Of a DNA stretch of 34,858 bases, positions 1 to 9,243 are shown piece by piece (the stretch's first letter is position 1; every line of letters begins with the position of its first letter). The notes beneath the pieces are model-generated. The model had not been told where the DNA came from, did no database searches, and saw only the letters and a program-made list of their open reading frames with translations. Source of the stretch: Piscirickettsiaceae bacterium (lineage in GTDB: Bacteria > Pseudomonadota > Gammaproteobacteria > Nitrosococcales > Methylophagaceae). Location of the stretch: NCBI GenBank assembly GCA_024685975.1, contig JAIBDZ010000017.1, positions 1 to 34,858 of the forward strand, read 5' to 3'. The position numbers and the translations under genes were made by a program.

Positions 1-127
1 ATTTGCATGTTCGTGTAAATACTCAACATCGGTTCTTGTACAACAAGTTTACCTATGCAAGTACCCACACACATTATTTGATATTATTTTGTTAAAGAGC
101 GCTTTGCCGCATCGCTGCAACAAAGAA
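1..127 (-). other. 5' leader of a leftward rRNA operon; 16S gene lies off the left end
   Basis: Read on the minus strand, this stretch follows a consensus promoter. It contains a boxA at 90-101 and then GTGTGGGTACTTGC (rc of 58-71), very like the GTGTGGGCACTC that follows boxA in E. coli rrn leaders. In such leaders this region forms the 5' arm of the RNase III processing stem of pre-16S rRNA. No 16S start (AGAGTTTGAT-type) is present, so the mature rRNA begins before position 1. That an rRNA operon lies there is inference from the leader. Confidence 0.8.
90..101 (-). promoter_or_regulatory. boxA antitermination site of the rRNA operon
   Basis: The minus strand reads CGCTCTTTAACA, differing at the first base only from the E. 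coli rrn boxA TGCTCTTTAACA. BoxA RNA binds NusB/NusE (S10) and lets RNA polymerase resist Rho in rRNA operons. Its position just downstream of a strong promoter and upstream of the GTGTGGG element is as expected. Confidence 0.85.
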
Positions 128-133
128 GCGAGA

Positions 134-161
134 ATTATACAGCTCTCCGCTAAACTGTCAA
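134..161 (-). promoter_or_regulatory. Proximal rRNA promoter (P2-like), consensus sigma70
   Basis: On the minus strand a perfect -35 TTGACA (156-161) and a perfect -10 TATAAT (134-139) are separated by 16 bp. An A-rich run just upstream of the -35 (about 162-180) resembles an UP element. The start site should fall near 126-128. Transcription runs left into the boxA leader. Confidence 0.88.
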
Positions 162-218
162 TCTTTTTTCTTAAGCTTTTATTCTTGCGAAACCGCTAGA
201 AGCTCAAGAAAGATGGGC

Positions 219-246
219 ATTCTACAGCTTCTCACCAAGGCGTCAA
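219..246 (-). promoter_or_regulatory. Distal rRNA promoter (P1-like)
   Basis: On the minus strand TTGACG (241-246) and TAGAAT (219-224) are 16 bp apart, the same spacer as the proximal promoter and 85 bp upstream of it. Directly upstream is an A/T-rich run (253-268) placed like an UP element. The tandem arrangement mirrors the P1/P2 pairs of E. coli rRNA operons. Confidence 0.78.
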
Positions 247-387
247 CCGCCAGTTTTTTTATTATTTTGCCAGACCTTACTAACCCTATAAATCTATAGT
301 GTTTTTTTATTTTCATTATTTTCAAATTTGCATAAAACAGTTACTGATAAATGAAATAACTAGGCGAGATACCGGCAATATACCAAT

Positions 388-417
388 AAAAAAGCTCGGA
401 CTAGACCGAGCTTTTTT
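388..417 (-). terminator. Rho-independent terminator of tyrS
   Basis: A 12-bp stem (388-399 with 406-417, GC core GCTCGG/CCGAGC) has a 6-base loop. On the minus strand its 3' arm ends in a run of six T's. It lies about 20 bases past the tyrS stop codon. The flanking A and T runs make it potentially bidirectional. Confidence 0.85.
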
Positions 418-438
418 ATATGATGGCATTCTAATAAT

Positions 439-1635
439 CTATTTCAGCGTCACCCAAGCTATTTTTTTCTTACCAGCCTGAATCAAATATTTACCGGCTT
501 TTAATTTCAGTGTTGACTCAACAGCTTCCCATTCAACTTTAACGCGACCATTTTTAAGCATATCTCTTGCTTGTGCTGAGTTAGATACTAAGTTTGCTTT
601 ATTGATAACGGCTGCAATCGCAAGATCGTCTTGACCTTCTAATGCAACTTCAACCTCTGGTGTTCCTTCTGGGACTTCGCCTTCGGTAATCACATTGCCA
701 GCACCTTTATGTGCATTTAATGCCGCTTCTTCCCCATGAAAACGTGCCACAATCTCACGCGCTAGTTCAACTTTCACATCACGCGGGTTAGTTCCATTTT
801 CAACATTCGCCTTTAAGAGTTCAATTTCTTCTAGTGATTTAAAGGAGAGCAATTCATACCAACGCCACATGAGTGAATCAGGGATAGATACAATTTTTTG
901 GAACATGGTGCCAGGTGCTTCTGTAATCCCAACATAATTTCCCAAAGACTTCGACATTTTCTTTACGCCATCTAAGCCTTCTAGTAATGGCATCATCATA
1001 ACGACTTGTGTATCTTGCCCTTCACCTTTTTGAAGTTCGCGCCCCATTAATAAGTTGAATTTTTGATCTGTGCCGCCTAATTCAATATCTGCCTCCAAAG
1101 CTACAGAGTCATAACCTTGAACAAGCGGATAAAGAAATTCATGAATTGAAATGGATTGGTTTGCCTTAAACCGCTTTTTAAAATCATCACGTTCAAGCAT
1201 GCGGGCAACACTTAACTGACCCGCTAACTTAATCATAAAGTCAGCGCCCTTTTCTTTAAACCATTCAGAGTTAAAACGCACTTCCGTTTTCGCAGGATCT
1301 AAGATCTTGAATACTTGCTCTGTATAGGTTTTGGCATTAGCTTGTATTTCTTCAGGTGTTAGTGGTGGACGCGTCGCACTCTTCCCTGATGGATCGCCGA
1401 TCATGCCGGTGAAATCACCAATCAAGAATATGATTTGATGACCTAAATCTTGAAATTGTTTTAACTTATTTAATAGTACTGTGTGGCCAAGGTGTAAATC
1501 TGGTGCCGTTGGGTCAAATCCAGCTTTAATACGTAATGGTTTACCCGTTTCGAGTTTTTCAACTAACTCACTTTCGACTAAAATTTCTTCTGCGCCACGG
1601 CGTATTTCGGCTAATGCTGTTTGCACGGGAACCAT
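439..1635 (-). CDS. tyrS: Tyrosine--tRNA ligase
   Basis: Cytoplasmic enzyme that activates tyrosine with ATP and charges tRNA-Tyr. The 398-residue length fits the shorter TyrRS subgroup (TyrZ type) rather than the roughly 424-residue E. coli TyrS. Class I signatures are clear: HLGH at residues 48-51 and KMSKS at 226-230. The GGTDQ segment near 187-191 lines the tyrosine pocket, and the C-terminal ~65 residues look like an S4 RNA-binding domain. The ATG start is preceded by TGGAGA at a good distance. It is monocistronic, ends in a strong hairpin, and is divergent from the M23 peptidase gene across 127 bases. It lies just upstream of the promoters of an rRNA operon running in the same direction. 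Confidence 0.96.
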   Translation of the reverse strand: MVPVQTALAEIRRGAEEILVESELVEKLETGKPLRIKAGFDPTAPDLHLGHTVLLNKLKQFQDLGHQIIFLIGDFTGMIGDPSGKSATRPPLTPEEIQANAKTYTEQVFKILDPAKTEVRFNSEWFKEKGADFMIKLAGQLSVARMLERDDFKKRFKANQSISIHEFLYPLVQGYDSVALEADIELGGTDQKFNLLMGRELQKGEGQDTQVVMMMPLLEGLDGVKKMSKSLGNYVGITEAPGTMFQKIVSIPDSLMWRWYELLSFKSLEEIELLKANVENGTNPRDVKVELAREIVARFHGEEAALNAHKGAGNVITEGEVPEGTPEVEVALEGQDDLAIAAVINKANLVSNSAQARDMLKNGRVKVEWEAVESTLKLKAGKYLIQAGKKKIAWVTLK

Positions 1636-1762
1636 TGATTTCTCCAGATTGACTAATTATCTGGCGCGCATAGTACCATAACCTTACTAAATTAAGGCTT
1701 CCATTAAGTTAGAAATACTGCGAGAATGTGAAGTTAACAACGCCAAATTATTAGAGTTTTTA

Positions 1763-3271
1763 ATGAAGCGAAATCGATTAGTCAATTCACGACAACATCC
1801 TGCTATCTTTTCATCTGCGCCGAGTTATTTTCGGATTCGGTATATTGCGTTAGCGATAATCGTCGCAGTTATTGCCTTTTTCTTAACAGGTTTTTTCAGT
1901 AACGAACCGACACATACCGTCAGCCAATCGCATGTGATCGACCTTCCTGGGCTGCCAGCTACGCAACAAGTCAAAACTGACTTACCCAATACAAACACAT
2001 TGGCATTAGCGACCCCAGTTAATCACACGCCCCAAGACAAACAGATTACAAAACAAGCCACAGACGTTAGTGAAACGCTCATACCTACTAATGAGCAAAA
2101 TCAAAATGAAGTCAGTGCAATAGAAGCTGCTGACACCTCAGTGGATACACCCGCTTTTGATTGGCAAGAAGTCGTCGTAAAATCTGGCGACAATCTTTCT
2201 TTAATTTTTGATCGGGTCGGTTTAACTGCGCGAGATGTCTATAACGTCACCCAATTGGACAAAACTTTAATTAACCCTTTATTTAGCTTAAAACCAGGCC
2301 AAACAATTCACATCGCAACATTGAGTCTTGACGATAGTACTAAGTCACTCGAAGCATTAAAAATCATTTTAAGTCCCATCGAAACCTTTTTCCTTCAAAA
2401 AGAAAACGATGAATATCATGCTGAGATTGTCACTCGTGAGTTAGATATTCTACAAAAGCAAGTCACAGGTGAGATTGAGACTTCTCTTTTTGGTTCAGGT
2501 TTAGCCGCTGGCCTCTCCGATAAAGTCGTTATGGAGCTAGCTTATATTTTTGGTTGGGATATTGATTTTGCTCTTGATCTAAGACAAGGCGATCAATTTA
2601 AACTCATCTACGAAGAACAATACCTTGATGGGGAAAAAATAGGTGACGGGGATATTCTTGCGGCAGAATTTACAAACCGTGGTCAATCATTTCGTGCTAT
2701 TCGCTTTACTGATGATGAAGGTGAAAGTGATTACTTTTCACCAGAAGGTGATAGTATGCGTAAAACGTTTAACCGTACGCCTGTCCCTTTATCCCGTATC
2801 AGTTCCCGCTTTAACCCAAACCGTAAACATCCTATATTACAAACCAACCGCCCTCATCGTGGCGTTGATTATGCCGCTAAAAGAGGCACTCCTATTCTTG
2901 CAACAGGAGATGGCAAAGTCAGTTTTGTGGGTACAAAAGGGGGGTACGGTCGTACAGTGATCCTATCTCATATTGGAAAATACACGACTTTATATGCTCA
3001 TATGTCACGTTTTAAAAAAGGATTACGTACAGGACAACGTATCAGACAAGGGCAAGTCATTGGTTATATTGGTAGTAGTGGTCTCGCAACTGGACCACAC
3101 TTACATTACGAATTCCGCGTCAATGGTGTTCATCGAAATCCGCTTACGGTAAAATTGCCCAAAGCACAACCATTAGCAAAACAATATCGTGCTCAATTTA
3201 AAACACTTGCAACACCTTATTTAGCCCAACTTGATGCGATGCAATCTACTGCTTTAGCGCAATCTGAGTAA
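1763..3271 (+). CDS. Membrane-anchored M23 metallopeptidase, MepM/YebA-like
   Basis: Predicted murein DD-endopeptidase that cuts peptide cross-links in peptidoglycan. One transmembrane anchor is seen at about residues 27-45, followed by a disordered periplasmic linker. A LysM/OapA-like domain lies at about 135-185 (QEVVVKSGDNLSLIFDRVGL). The LytM/M23 domain is at about 345-460: HRGVD gives H365 and D369, H413 sits in YAHMSRF, and GPHLH supplies H448, a complete Zn/catalytic set. The length (502) and order match gammaproteobacterial MepM-like proteins. anmK follows after 6 bases, so the two are probably cotranscribed, pairing wall cleavage with wall recycling. The exact bond cut is inferred from family. 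Confidence 0.93.
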   Translation: MKRNRLVNSRQHPAIFSSAPSYFRIRYIALAIIVAVIAFFLTGFFSNEPTHTVSQSHVIDLPGLPATQQVKTDLPNTNTLALATPVNHTPQDKQITKQATDVSETLIPTNEQNQNEVSAIEAADTSVDTPAFDWQEVVVKSGDNLSLIFDRVGLTARDVYNVTQLDKTLINPLFSLKPGQTIHIATLSLDDSTKSLEALKIILSPIETFFLQKENDEYHAEIVTRELDILQKQVTGEIETSLFGSGLAAGLSDKVVMELAYIFGWDIDFALDLRQGDQFKLIYEEQYLDGEKIGDGDILAAEFTNRGQSFRAIRFTDDEGESDYFSPEGDSMRKTFNRTPVPLSRISSRFNPNRKHPILQTNRPHRGVDYAAKRGTPILATGDGKVSFVGTKGGYGRTVILSHIGKYTTLYAHMSRFKKGLRTGQRIRQGQVIGYIGSSGLATGPHLHYEFRVNGVHRNPLTVKLPKAQPLAKQYRAQFKTLATPYLAQLDAMQSTALAQSE

Positions 3272-3277
3272 TGTAAT

Positions 3278-4384
3278 ATGGCTCTTTATATTGGCGTTAT
3301 GTCCGGCACTAGCCTTGATGGTTTAGATGTCGTTATCGTCGATATAATGACGGATCAACAATTCGTTTTAAAAGCAGCTAAAACCTATGAATTCTCGGCT
3401 GAGTTGCATAAAAAATTAAGTGATTTAGTGCTTTCTCCTCAATGTCACTTAAGTCATTTTGCTCAATTAGATATTGAACTTGGGCAGTTTATCGCCCAAT
3501 CTATCCAACATATTTTGGCTGACAATCAATTATCACATTACGATATCAATGCGATAGGCAGTCACGGCCATACTCTTTTTCATAGTCCTGATAGCTCGCC
3601 TTCATTTAGCCTTCAAATTGGTAATGGCCATCACATTTGTAGTGACACTGGCATTACTACCGTCACCGATTTTCGCCAACGCGATATGGCTATCGGTGGG
3701 CAAGGTGCCCCACTCGTTCCCGCATTCCATCAAGCAATGTTAAGCCAATTTAATACCGCTTGTGTTGTGGCGAATATTGGTGGCATTGCTAATATCACGA
3801 CTTTAATTCCAAACCAGCCTGTTATTGGTTTCGATACTGGCCCAGGTAATGGTTTAATGAATGCTTGGATCCAGCGTCATCATCGTGTTGATTATGACCA
3901 TAATGGCGAATGGGCAAAACAAGGTCAGTGCCATCCAACTTTATTACAACATTTGTTATCAGATCCTTACTTTGCTCAAGCCAGTCCCAAAAGCACAGGA
4001 AAAGAATATTTCAATTTAGCATGGCTTGATAAGATCTTAGCAAAAATAGACATCAATATACCGTCCTGTGATGTACAAGCAACGCTGTTACAATTAACCG
4101 CTATTAGCTTAAGCCAAGCAATAAAAGATCAAAATGCAGGCATCAGCCATGTCTATTTATGTGGTGGTGGCGTTCATAATCTCGCCTTAGTCGAGCACAT
4201 TCAGCAATTATTACCCGATAAAGAAGTAACAACAACATCGGCTTTAGGCCTAGATCCTGACTCGGTCGAAGCTGCTGCTTTTGCATGGTTAGCCTATAGA
4301 ACAACTATTGGAAAACCGGGTAATTTATCATCGGTTACAGGGGCTGACCATACCACACTATTAGGTGCTATTTACCCTGCTTAG
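3278..4384 (+). CDS. anmK: Anhydro-N-acetylmuramic acid kinase
   Basis: Cytoplasmic kinase that hydrolyses the 1,6-anhydro ring of anhMurNAc and phosphorylates it to MurNAc-6-P, a step in peptidoglycan recycling. The N-terminal [12 protein letters not shown] motif (6-17), the [20 protein letters not shown] segment (131-150) and FDTGPGN (185-191, with the catalytic Asp) are all typical, and 368 residues is the usual size. It lies 6 bases after the M23 peptidase gene and its last 4 bases overlap the end of the convergent gcvH. The tyrS-peptidase-anmK order is common in gammaproteobacteria. Confidence 0.96.
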   Translation: MALYIGVMSGTSLDGLDVVIVDIMTDQQFVLKAAKTYEFSAELHKKLSDLVLSPQCHLSHFAQLDIELGQFIAQSIQHILADNQLSHYDINAIGSHGHTLFHSPDSSPSFSLQIGNGHHICSDTGITTVTDFRQRDMAIGGQGAPLVPAFHQAMLSQFNTACVVANIGGIANITTLIPNQPVIGFDTGPGNGLMNAWIQRHHRVDYDHNGEWAKQGQCHPTLLQHLLSDPYFAQASPKSTGKEYFNLAWLDKILAKIDINIPSCDVQATLLQLTAISLSQAIKDQNAGISHVYLCGGGVHNLALVEHIQQLLPDKEVTTTSALGLDPDSVEAAAFAWLAYRTTIGKPGNLSSVTGADHTTLLGAIYPA

Positions 4385-4758
4385 CTATCTAATTCGCTTT
4401 CATATTCAGCTAAGGTCAATAATGCATCAATATCCTTGTTATCATTCGGCATTATTTTAAATAACCAACCCGCATCATAAGGTGAATCATTGACTAATTC
4501 TGGTTCGTCTTCTAACTGAACATTCGTCGCAATAACTTTACCTGCAACTGGCATATAAATATCTGATGCAGCTTTAACCGACTCTATTAACATACAGGCA
4601 TCACCTGCTGCTATGACCGCGTCCTTATTCGGCAGTTCAACATAAACAATATCACCTAACTGGTCTTGTGCATGATCTGTAATACCAACGGTTAAACTAC
4701 CATCTTGCTCTTGTTTAACCCATTCATGCGATTTGGCATATTTTAGTTGTTGTGTCAT
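4381..4758 (-). CDS. gcvH: Glycine cleavage system H protein
   Basis: Lipoyl carrier protein that shuttles the aminomethyl group between the P, T and L proteins of glycine cleavage. The lipoylation site is [12 protein letters not shown] with K62 as the modified lysine. The 125-residue length and the start [11 protein letters not shown] are standard. Its ATG shares one base with the malQ stop (TAATG), so it looks translationally coupled as the last gene of a glucan operon. No gcvT, gcvP or lipoate gene is in the window, which makes the placement odd. H-like lipoyl carriers can serve other systems, but nothing here points to one. Confidence 0.93.
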   Translation of the reverse strand: MTQQLKYAKSHEWVKQEQDGSLTVGITDHAQDQLGDIVYVELPNKDAVIAAGDACMLIESVKAASDIYMPVAGKVIATNVQLEDEPELVNDSPYDAGWLFKIMPNDNKDIDALLTLAEYESELDS

Positions 4759-6206
4759 TAGCGGTATCGCTCATATAGTTGGTTTAATTCAGTTAATTGC
4801 TGACGTGCTTCATTCGTCAATTGTGGCCAATCAAAACGCCATTGCCAGTTATCATCGACTGTACCAGGTGTATTCATACGATCTGCTGAACTTAATGCCA
4901 AAATATCTTGCATCGGCACCACAGCCACTTGTGCCACTGATTGCCACGCCATTCTAATTAAAGGCCAAGGCATTGTTTTATCTGACATTCCACTATATTG
5001 TTTGAAGTGATGTTTAACATGCTCTTCGGCCGATTGATACCAGCCTAAGCTCGTGTCATTATCATGTGTCCCCGTGTACACCACACTATCGACTTGGTGT
5101 CGATGAGGCAGATAAGGGTTATCGGATTGGCCACCAAAAGCGAATTGTAATATTGTCATACCGGGTAAGCCATAGCGTTCACGTAGGGCTGTCACTTCAG
5201 CGGTAATCACACCGAGATCTTCAGCAACAAAAGGCAATTGATCAAAGCTATTTTGCAAGCTATCAAACAAAGCCTCTCCTGGCCCTGTCACCCATTGGCC
5301 TTCAATGGCTGTTTCACATTCTGCGGGGATCTGCCAATACGCCTCAAAGCCACGGAAATGGTCTATTCGTACCAAATCAAATAAGGTTAATTGACTCGAT
5401 AGGCGATCAGTCCACCAGCTGAAACCTTGCTGTTGATGAATAGGCCAATCATATAGAGGATTACCCCAACGCTGACCTGTTTCAGAAAAATAATCCGGTG
5501 GCACGCCTGCAACATGTGTAGTTCTTCCTTGCTCATCCAGTAAGAACAGATCGCGATTTAACCATACGTCAGCACTATCATGAGCGACAAAAATAGGCAT
5601 ATCACCAAATAACAAGACGCCTTTACTGTCAGCATAATGCTTTAATGCTTGCCATTGTTGCCAGAACTGAAATTGTTCAAATTTTTTTTGCTGTAATGCT
5701 TGATGATATTGCGTTGTAAAATCATTCAGCGCCTTATCATCCCTATCACGAAGCGCCTCCGGCCATGCAGTCCAAGCTTGGTTCTCATGCTTTTCTCGTA
5801 TCTGACAAAACAAGGCATAATCCGTCAACCAAGTTTGTTGCTCACAAAAAGCAGTGAAAGCATTGTGTTGTCGTCTATCAGCATAACGCTCAAAAGCCTG
5901 ATAAGCATGATGAAAAAAGGCGTCATCATCTGGATTGATATTTAGGCTCGAAGCCCAATCTTGCGCTAGGATAGTTTGTTTACAAATAAATTGTTTATCA
6001 ACAGCATAAGCTGATAGACATTGATAAGGTGAGTGATCTTCATGTGTTGGTCCTAATGGCAACATTTGCCAAATACTGACACCACATTCATGTAAAAAAT
6101 CAATAAAACGATACGCATCGGTACCAATAGTGCCGCTTGGCAAGCTCGTTAGATGAAGTAATATGCCACTTCTTCTTCTATCAAAAACACTTGCTCGTTG
6201 ACTCAC
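4758..6206 (-). CDS. malQ: 4-alpha-glucanotransferase (amylomaltase, GH77)
   Basis: Cytoplasmic enzyme that transfers maltodextrin segments between alpha-1,4-glucans, releasing glucose. The start [14 protein letters not shown] is typical of GH77. The catalytic set is visible: nucleophile D282 in VRIDHFRGF, acid/base E329 in FVAEDLG, and D382 in TGTHDND. At 482 residues it is the short plant/Thermus-type form, lacking the N-terminal extension of E. coli MalQ. It starts directly after the GH57 stop (6207) and overlaps gcvH by one base. Together with glgC and the GH57 gene it probably forms one operon for glycogen or maltodextrin turnover. Confidence 0.95.
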   Translation of the reverse strand: MSQRASVFDRRRSGILLHLTSLPSGTIGTDAYRFIDFLHECGVSIWQMLPLGPTHEDHSPYQCLSAYAVDKQFICKQTILAQDWASSLNINPDDDAFFHHAYQAFERYADRRQHNAFTAFCEQQTWLTDYALFCQIREKHENQAWTAWPEALRDRDDKALNDFTTQYHQALQQKKFEQFQFWQQWQALKHYADSKGVLLFGDMPIFVAHDSADVWLNRDLFLLDEQGRTTHVAGVPPDYFSETGQRWGNPLYDWPIHQQQGFSWWTDRLSSQLTLFDLVRIDHFRGFEAYWQIPAECETAIEGQWVTGPGEALFDSLQNSFDQLPFVAEDLGVITAEVTALRERYGLPGMTILQFAFGGQSDNPYLPHRHQVDSVVYTGTHDNDTSLGWYQSAEEHVKHHFKQYSGMSDKTMPWPLIRMAWQSVAQVAVVPMQDILALSSADRMNTPGTVDDNWQWRFDWPQLTNEARQQLTELNQLYERYR

Positions 6207-7889
6207 TTAACCACCACGTCGCATCGTGCCGCCTTGTTCTGTTCCGCTGCCACCATAGGACACTACTTCAGATAAGACTTGAGGCACTTCTTCACCCAAC
6301 ATTTGATATAAGTTTGATAAGTGAAGACGGAAGAGACGCTCAAAATCACTCACGCTATCGCCAGAGTTATAATCGCCAAACCACCAAAACCAATCCGAGC
6401 CTTCACAAATCGCCAATTGACGTAATAAGGCTGCCATTGTTTCGGCATCAAAGCTACGAGTCGCCACCACACGATCAAATGTTTGTTTTGCTTCGCTCAA
6501 CAAATCCCAACCGCGATTTTTGTCAGGATCGCCAATCCATGTTGAAAATGTACCGTAAACCCAACTTCCGGCGACCATTTTCGGTAACGGTGTCGCTTTC
6601 ACGCCAGATGTTAAACAATCAGAAAATGTGGTTAACTCAATATCTGGGTGCTGGGCTAATGTTTTATACAAACCTTGTAAAAAATAATAGCCATTGTAGG
6701 AGTAGTACTCCCAAGCATTTTCACCATCCAAAATAACAGACACAACCCGATCGGATTCATCATGTGTTTCTGCCTTAATCGTCATCAAATGGCTCACGAA
6801 GTCAGCAACGGCATCTTTTGCATCCCATTTAGTGTAACTAAAGCCAATCAGATCAGATAAACCATCATCTCGGAAAAAACACGCTAAACCATTTTCAGTT
6901 AATTTATAAGGTTTATGAATATTGGCATCCGGCATTTTTGAGGCGTTTAAACTGTTTCTTAATACATTTTCACCCGTCGCAGCCCATGTAAAACCATGTT
7001 GCTCGATCAACGATATGGTCGCAGTTGAAACAGCCCCTTCTGATGGCCAACAACCTGTTGGTTTAAAACCAAAATAAGATTCAAAAACACGAATCCCTTC
7101 GTCCATATGCCAATGCGCCCGTGCGACGCCGCCAGGATAATCCGTAATTTGTGGCAACTCTGCTCCAGGCATAGCTTCATGGGTGCTATTGATATCTAAC
7201 ATCAAAGGCACAATTGGGTGGGCATACGGCGTGACGGATAGTTCTACTTTGCCTGCTTCAGCTAGCCTACGATACCGTGGAATCAAATCATCAAGTAACT
7301 CACCAATCACCGTCATGAGTTGCCTTCTATCATGGAAGTCAAACATCTGACCTTTTTTCATCAATGCTTGGATGCGAGTATCTGTTCTTCTAACTGACTC
7401 CCCCATCCATGCCAAGTGATACCAAACCAGTAGATCGATCATAAATTGATCGTTGATATAGGCAAGGCGATCTGTTTTTTCTAACAACTCTCTCGCCATG
7501 GCAGCCAAATTGGCAAAGGGCGGGTAAGGTGCAATTAATTTTTCATCATTGGCTCGTAAACAAGCCGAAATCAGCGTTTTACGTTCTTCAATATGATTCG
7601 GTTGTACTGGTGAGTCCAATGCAATTAGCATTGGATCTTTTAATCTTCCAGTGCCTTTGAACCGGCCTTTTAGCTGTTCATCATAATCGGCAATTTGTTC
7701 AATTAAGGTTGGTGCAAAATTGACAACGGCTCGCGCTCCAGGCGTATTTTCGATATGCCATGCCATATCGACATAATCTTTTATCGCATGCAAATACGTC
7801 CATGGCAGTTGATACATTCCGCCCAGCGGCTCGCTATATTGCGGCTGGTGCATGTGCCAACAGAGAACGACTTTTAATTTATCTGACAT
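6207..7889 (-). CDS. Glycoside hydrolase family 57 protein
   Basis: Predicted alpha-glucan-active enzyme. GH57 includes alpha-amylases, 4-alpha-glucanotransferases, amylopullulanases and branching enzymes, and the exact activity cannot be read from sequence. The family's HQP motif is at residues 14-16 (CWHMHQPQY). The likely nucleophile is E284 ([10 protein letters not shown]), and the likely acid/base is D388 ([12 protein letters not shown]). The whole 560 residues look like one GH57 catalytic region plus its helical C-terminal part, with no signal peptide, so it is cytoplasmic. The start overlaps the end of glgC by 11 bases and the stop abuts malQ. This is the usual company of GH57 proteins in bacterial glycogen clusters. 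Confidence 0.92.
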   Translation of the reverse strand: MSDKLKVVLCWHMHQPQYSEPLGGMYQLPWTYLHAIKDYVDMAWHIENTPGARAVVNFAPTLIEQIADYDEQLKGRFKGTGRLKDPMLIALDSPVQPNHIEERKTLISACLRANDEKLIAPYPPFANLAAMARELLEKTDRLAYINDQFMIDLLVWYHLAWMGESVRRTDTRIQALMKKGQMFDFHDRRQLMTVIGELLDDLIPRYRRLAEAGKVELSVTPYAHPIVPLMLDINSTHEAMPGAELPQITDYPGGVARAHWHMDEGIRVFESYFGFKPTGCWPSEGAVSTATISLIEQHGFTWAATGENVLRNSLNASKMPDANIHKPYKLTENGLACFFRDDGLSDLIGFSYTKWDAKDAVADFVSHLMTIKAETHDESDRVVSVILDGENAWEYYSYNGYYFLQGLYKTLAQHPDIELTTFSDCLTSGVKATPLPKMVAGSWVYGTFSTWIGDPDKNRGWDLLSEAKQTFDRVVATRSFDAETMAALLRQLAICEGSDWFWWFGDYNSGDSVSDFERLFRLHLSNLYQMLGEEVPQVLSEVVSYGGSGTEQGGTMRRGG

Positions 7890-9150
7890 AACGATAGTTT
7901 TGTCCTAACATTTCTGGCGTGACTAAGACCACGCCTGATGGAGAAACATAAAACCGTTTGGCATCTTCTTCATGATCTTCACCAATCACGGTATTGGGTG
8001 GAATATCACAGCCTTTATCCAATACTACTTTATTTAAACGACAATGACGACCGATGTTAACGTCTGGCAAGACAACCGAATTTTCAACCACCGCATAACT
8101 ATGTACGTTCACATTAGAGAACAACACACTATGCCTTACCGTCGAACCAGAGATGAGACAACCGCCCGAGACCATGGAATCAACTGCTGAGCCTCTTCTA
8201 CCGTCATCATCAAACACAAATTTTGCCGGTGGCTCTTGTGCTTGATAAGTCCAAATTGGCCAGTCATCATCATATAAATTCAATTCAGGTGTAATCCCGA
8301 TCAATTCCAAATTGGCAGACCAAAAAGCATCGATCGTTCCTACATCACGCCAATAGCCTGGATCATTCCCTTGCACATCTTTGTATGGAAACGCGACAAC
8401 ATTATAGTTATCAATTAATGACGGAATGATGTCATGACCAAAATCATGGCTCGAATCTGGGTTATCAGCATCTTTAATCACTTGCTCATATAAGAATTTG
8501 GCGTTAAAGATATAAATCCCCATCGAAGCTAAAGCTACCCCATCTTTACCCGGAATAGAATTGGGGTTATTAGGTTTTTCGTCAAAGGCGTTGACATGCA
8601 TGTTTTCATCAACCGACATTACACCAAAAGCTTTGGCTTCCTCGACAGGTACTTGAAGGCAACCGATCGTCATATCTGCGCCTGTTTCCACATGAGCGGC
8701 TAACATATCACCATAGTCCATTTTATAGATATGGTCGCCCGCTAAAATGAGTACATATTCTGGGCTGTGGTTTCGTAAAATATCGACATTTTGGAAAACT
8801 GCATCAGCAGTTCCTGCGTACCAGCCACCACCTTCAGTTCGTTGTGATGCTGGCAATAACTCGACAAACTCACCGAGCTCGCCGCGCATAAACCCCCAAC
8901 CTTGCTGAACATGCCGCATTAACGAATGCGCTTTATATTGCGTTAAAATACCTACTCGGCGAATGCCTGAATTAACACAATTTGATAAAGGAAAATCGAT
9001 TATGCGGAATTTGCCTCCAAACGGCACTGCTGGCTTTGCTCGCCAATCGGTTAATTGTTTCAACCTTGAGCCGCGTCCTCCTGCCAAGATAAGTGCCAAC
9101 GTGTCTCGAGTAAGACGGCTGACAAAACGCGTGCTATTATTAGCAGACAT
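7879..9150 (-). CDS. glgC: Glucose-1-phosphate adenylyltransferase (ADP-glucose pyrophosphorylase)
   Basis: Makes ADP-glucose from glucose-1-phosphate and ATP, the committed step of glycogen synthesis. The nucleotide-binding start [32 protein letters not shown] and the C-terminal left-handed beta-helix hexapeptide pattern (about residues 300-400) are clear. The reading frame is open to an ATG at 9198, but the ATG at 9150 (MSANNSTRF) is preferred. It has GGGAG at a proper distance and gives 423 residues, close to the 431 of E. coli GlgC. It is the first gene of the leftward glgC-GH57-malQ-gcvH set and is divergent from glgB across 93 A/T-rich bases. No glycogen synthase (glgA) gene is in view. 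Confidence 0.95.
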   Translation of the reverse strand: MSANNSTRFVSRLTRDTLALILAGGRGSRLKQLTDWRAKPAVPFGGKFRIIDFPLSNCVNSGIRRVGILTQYKAHSLMRHVQQGWGFMRGELGEFVELLPASQRTEGGGWYAGTADAVFQNVDILRNHSPEYVLILAGDHIYKMDYGDMLAAHVETGADMTIGCLQVPVEEAKAFGVMSVDENMHVNAFDEKPNNPNSIPGKDGVALASMGIYIFNAKFLYEQVIKDADNPDSSHDFGHDIIPSLIDNYNVVAFPYKDVQGNDPGYWRDVGTIDAFWSANLELIGITPELNLYDDDWPIWTYQAQEPPAKFVFDDDGRRGSAVDSMVSGGCLISGSTVRHSVLFSNVNVHSYAVVENSVVLPDVNIGRHCRLNKVVLDKGCDIPPNTVIGEDHEEDAKRFYVSPSGVVLVTPEMLGQNYRYVR

Positions 9151-9243
9151 GAATAACTCCCAACGATGGATAAGTAACTTTGTATATAAGACTGCCACAG
9201 GATTTCATATTCATCAAAATATTTTTTTTGGAATTTTGATACG

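Noticed and set aside
299-481. Sixty-codon plus-strand frame between the rRNA promoters and tyrS
   Set aside because: It runs through the tyrS terminator and into the tyrS 3' end, has no ribosome site, and its composition is that of A/T-rich noncoding DNA.
4733-4957. Plus-strand frame across the gcvH/malQ junction
   Set aside because: It is antisense to two clearly conserved enzymes and has no coding features of its own.
9151-9198. Upstream ATG at 9198 extending GlgC by 16 residues
   Set aside because: The ATG at 9150 has a GGGAG ribosome site and gives the family-typical length and start; the extension has no family resemblance.
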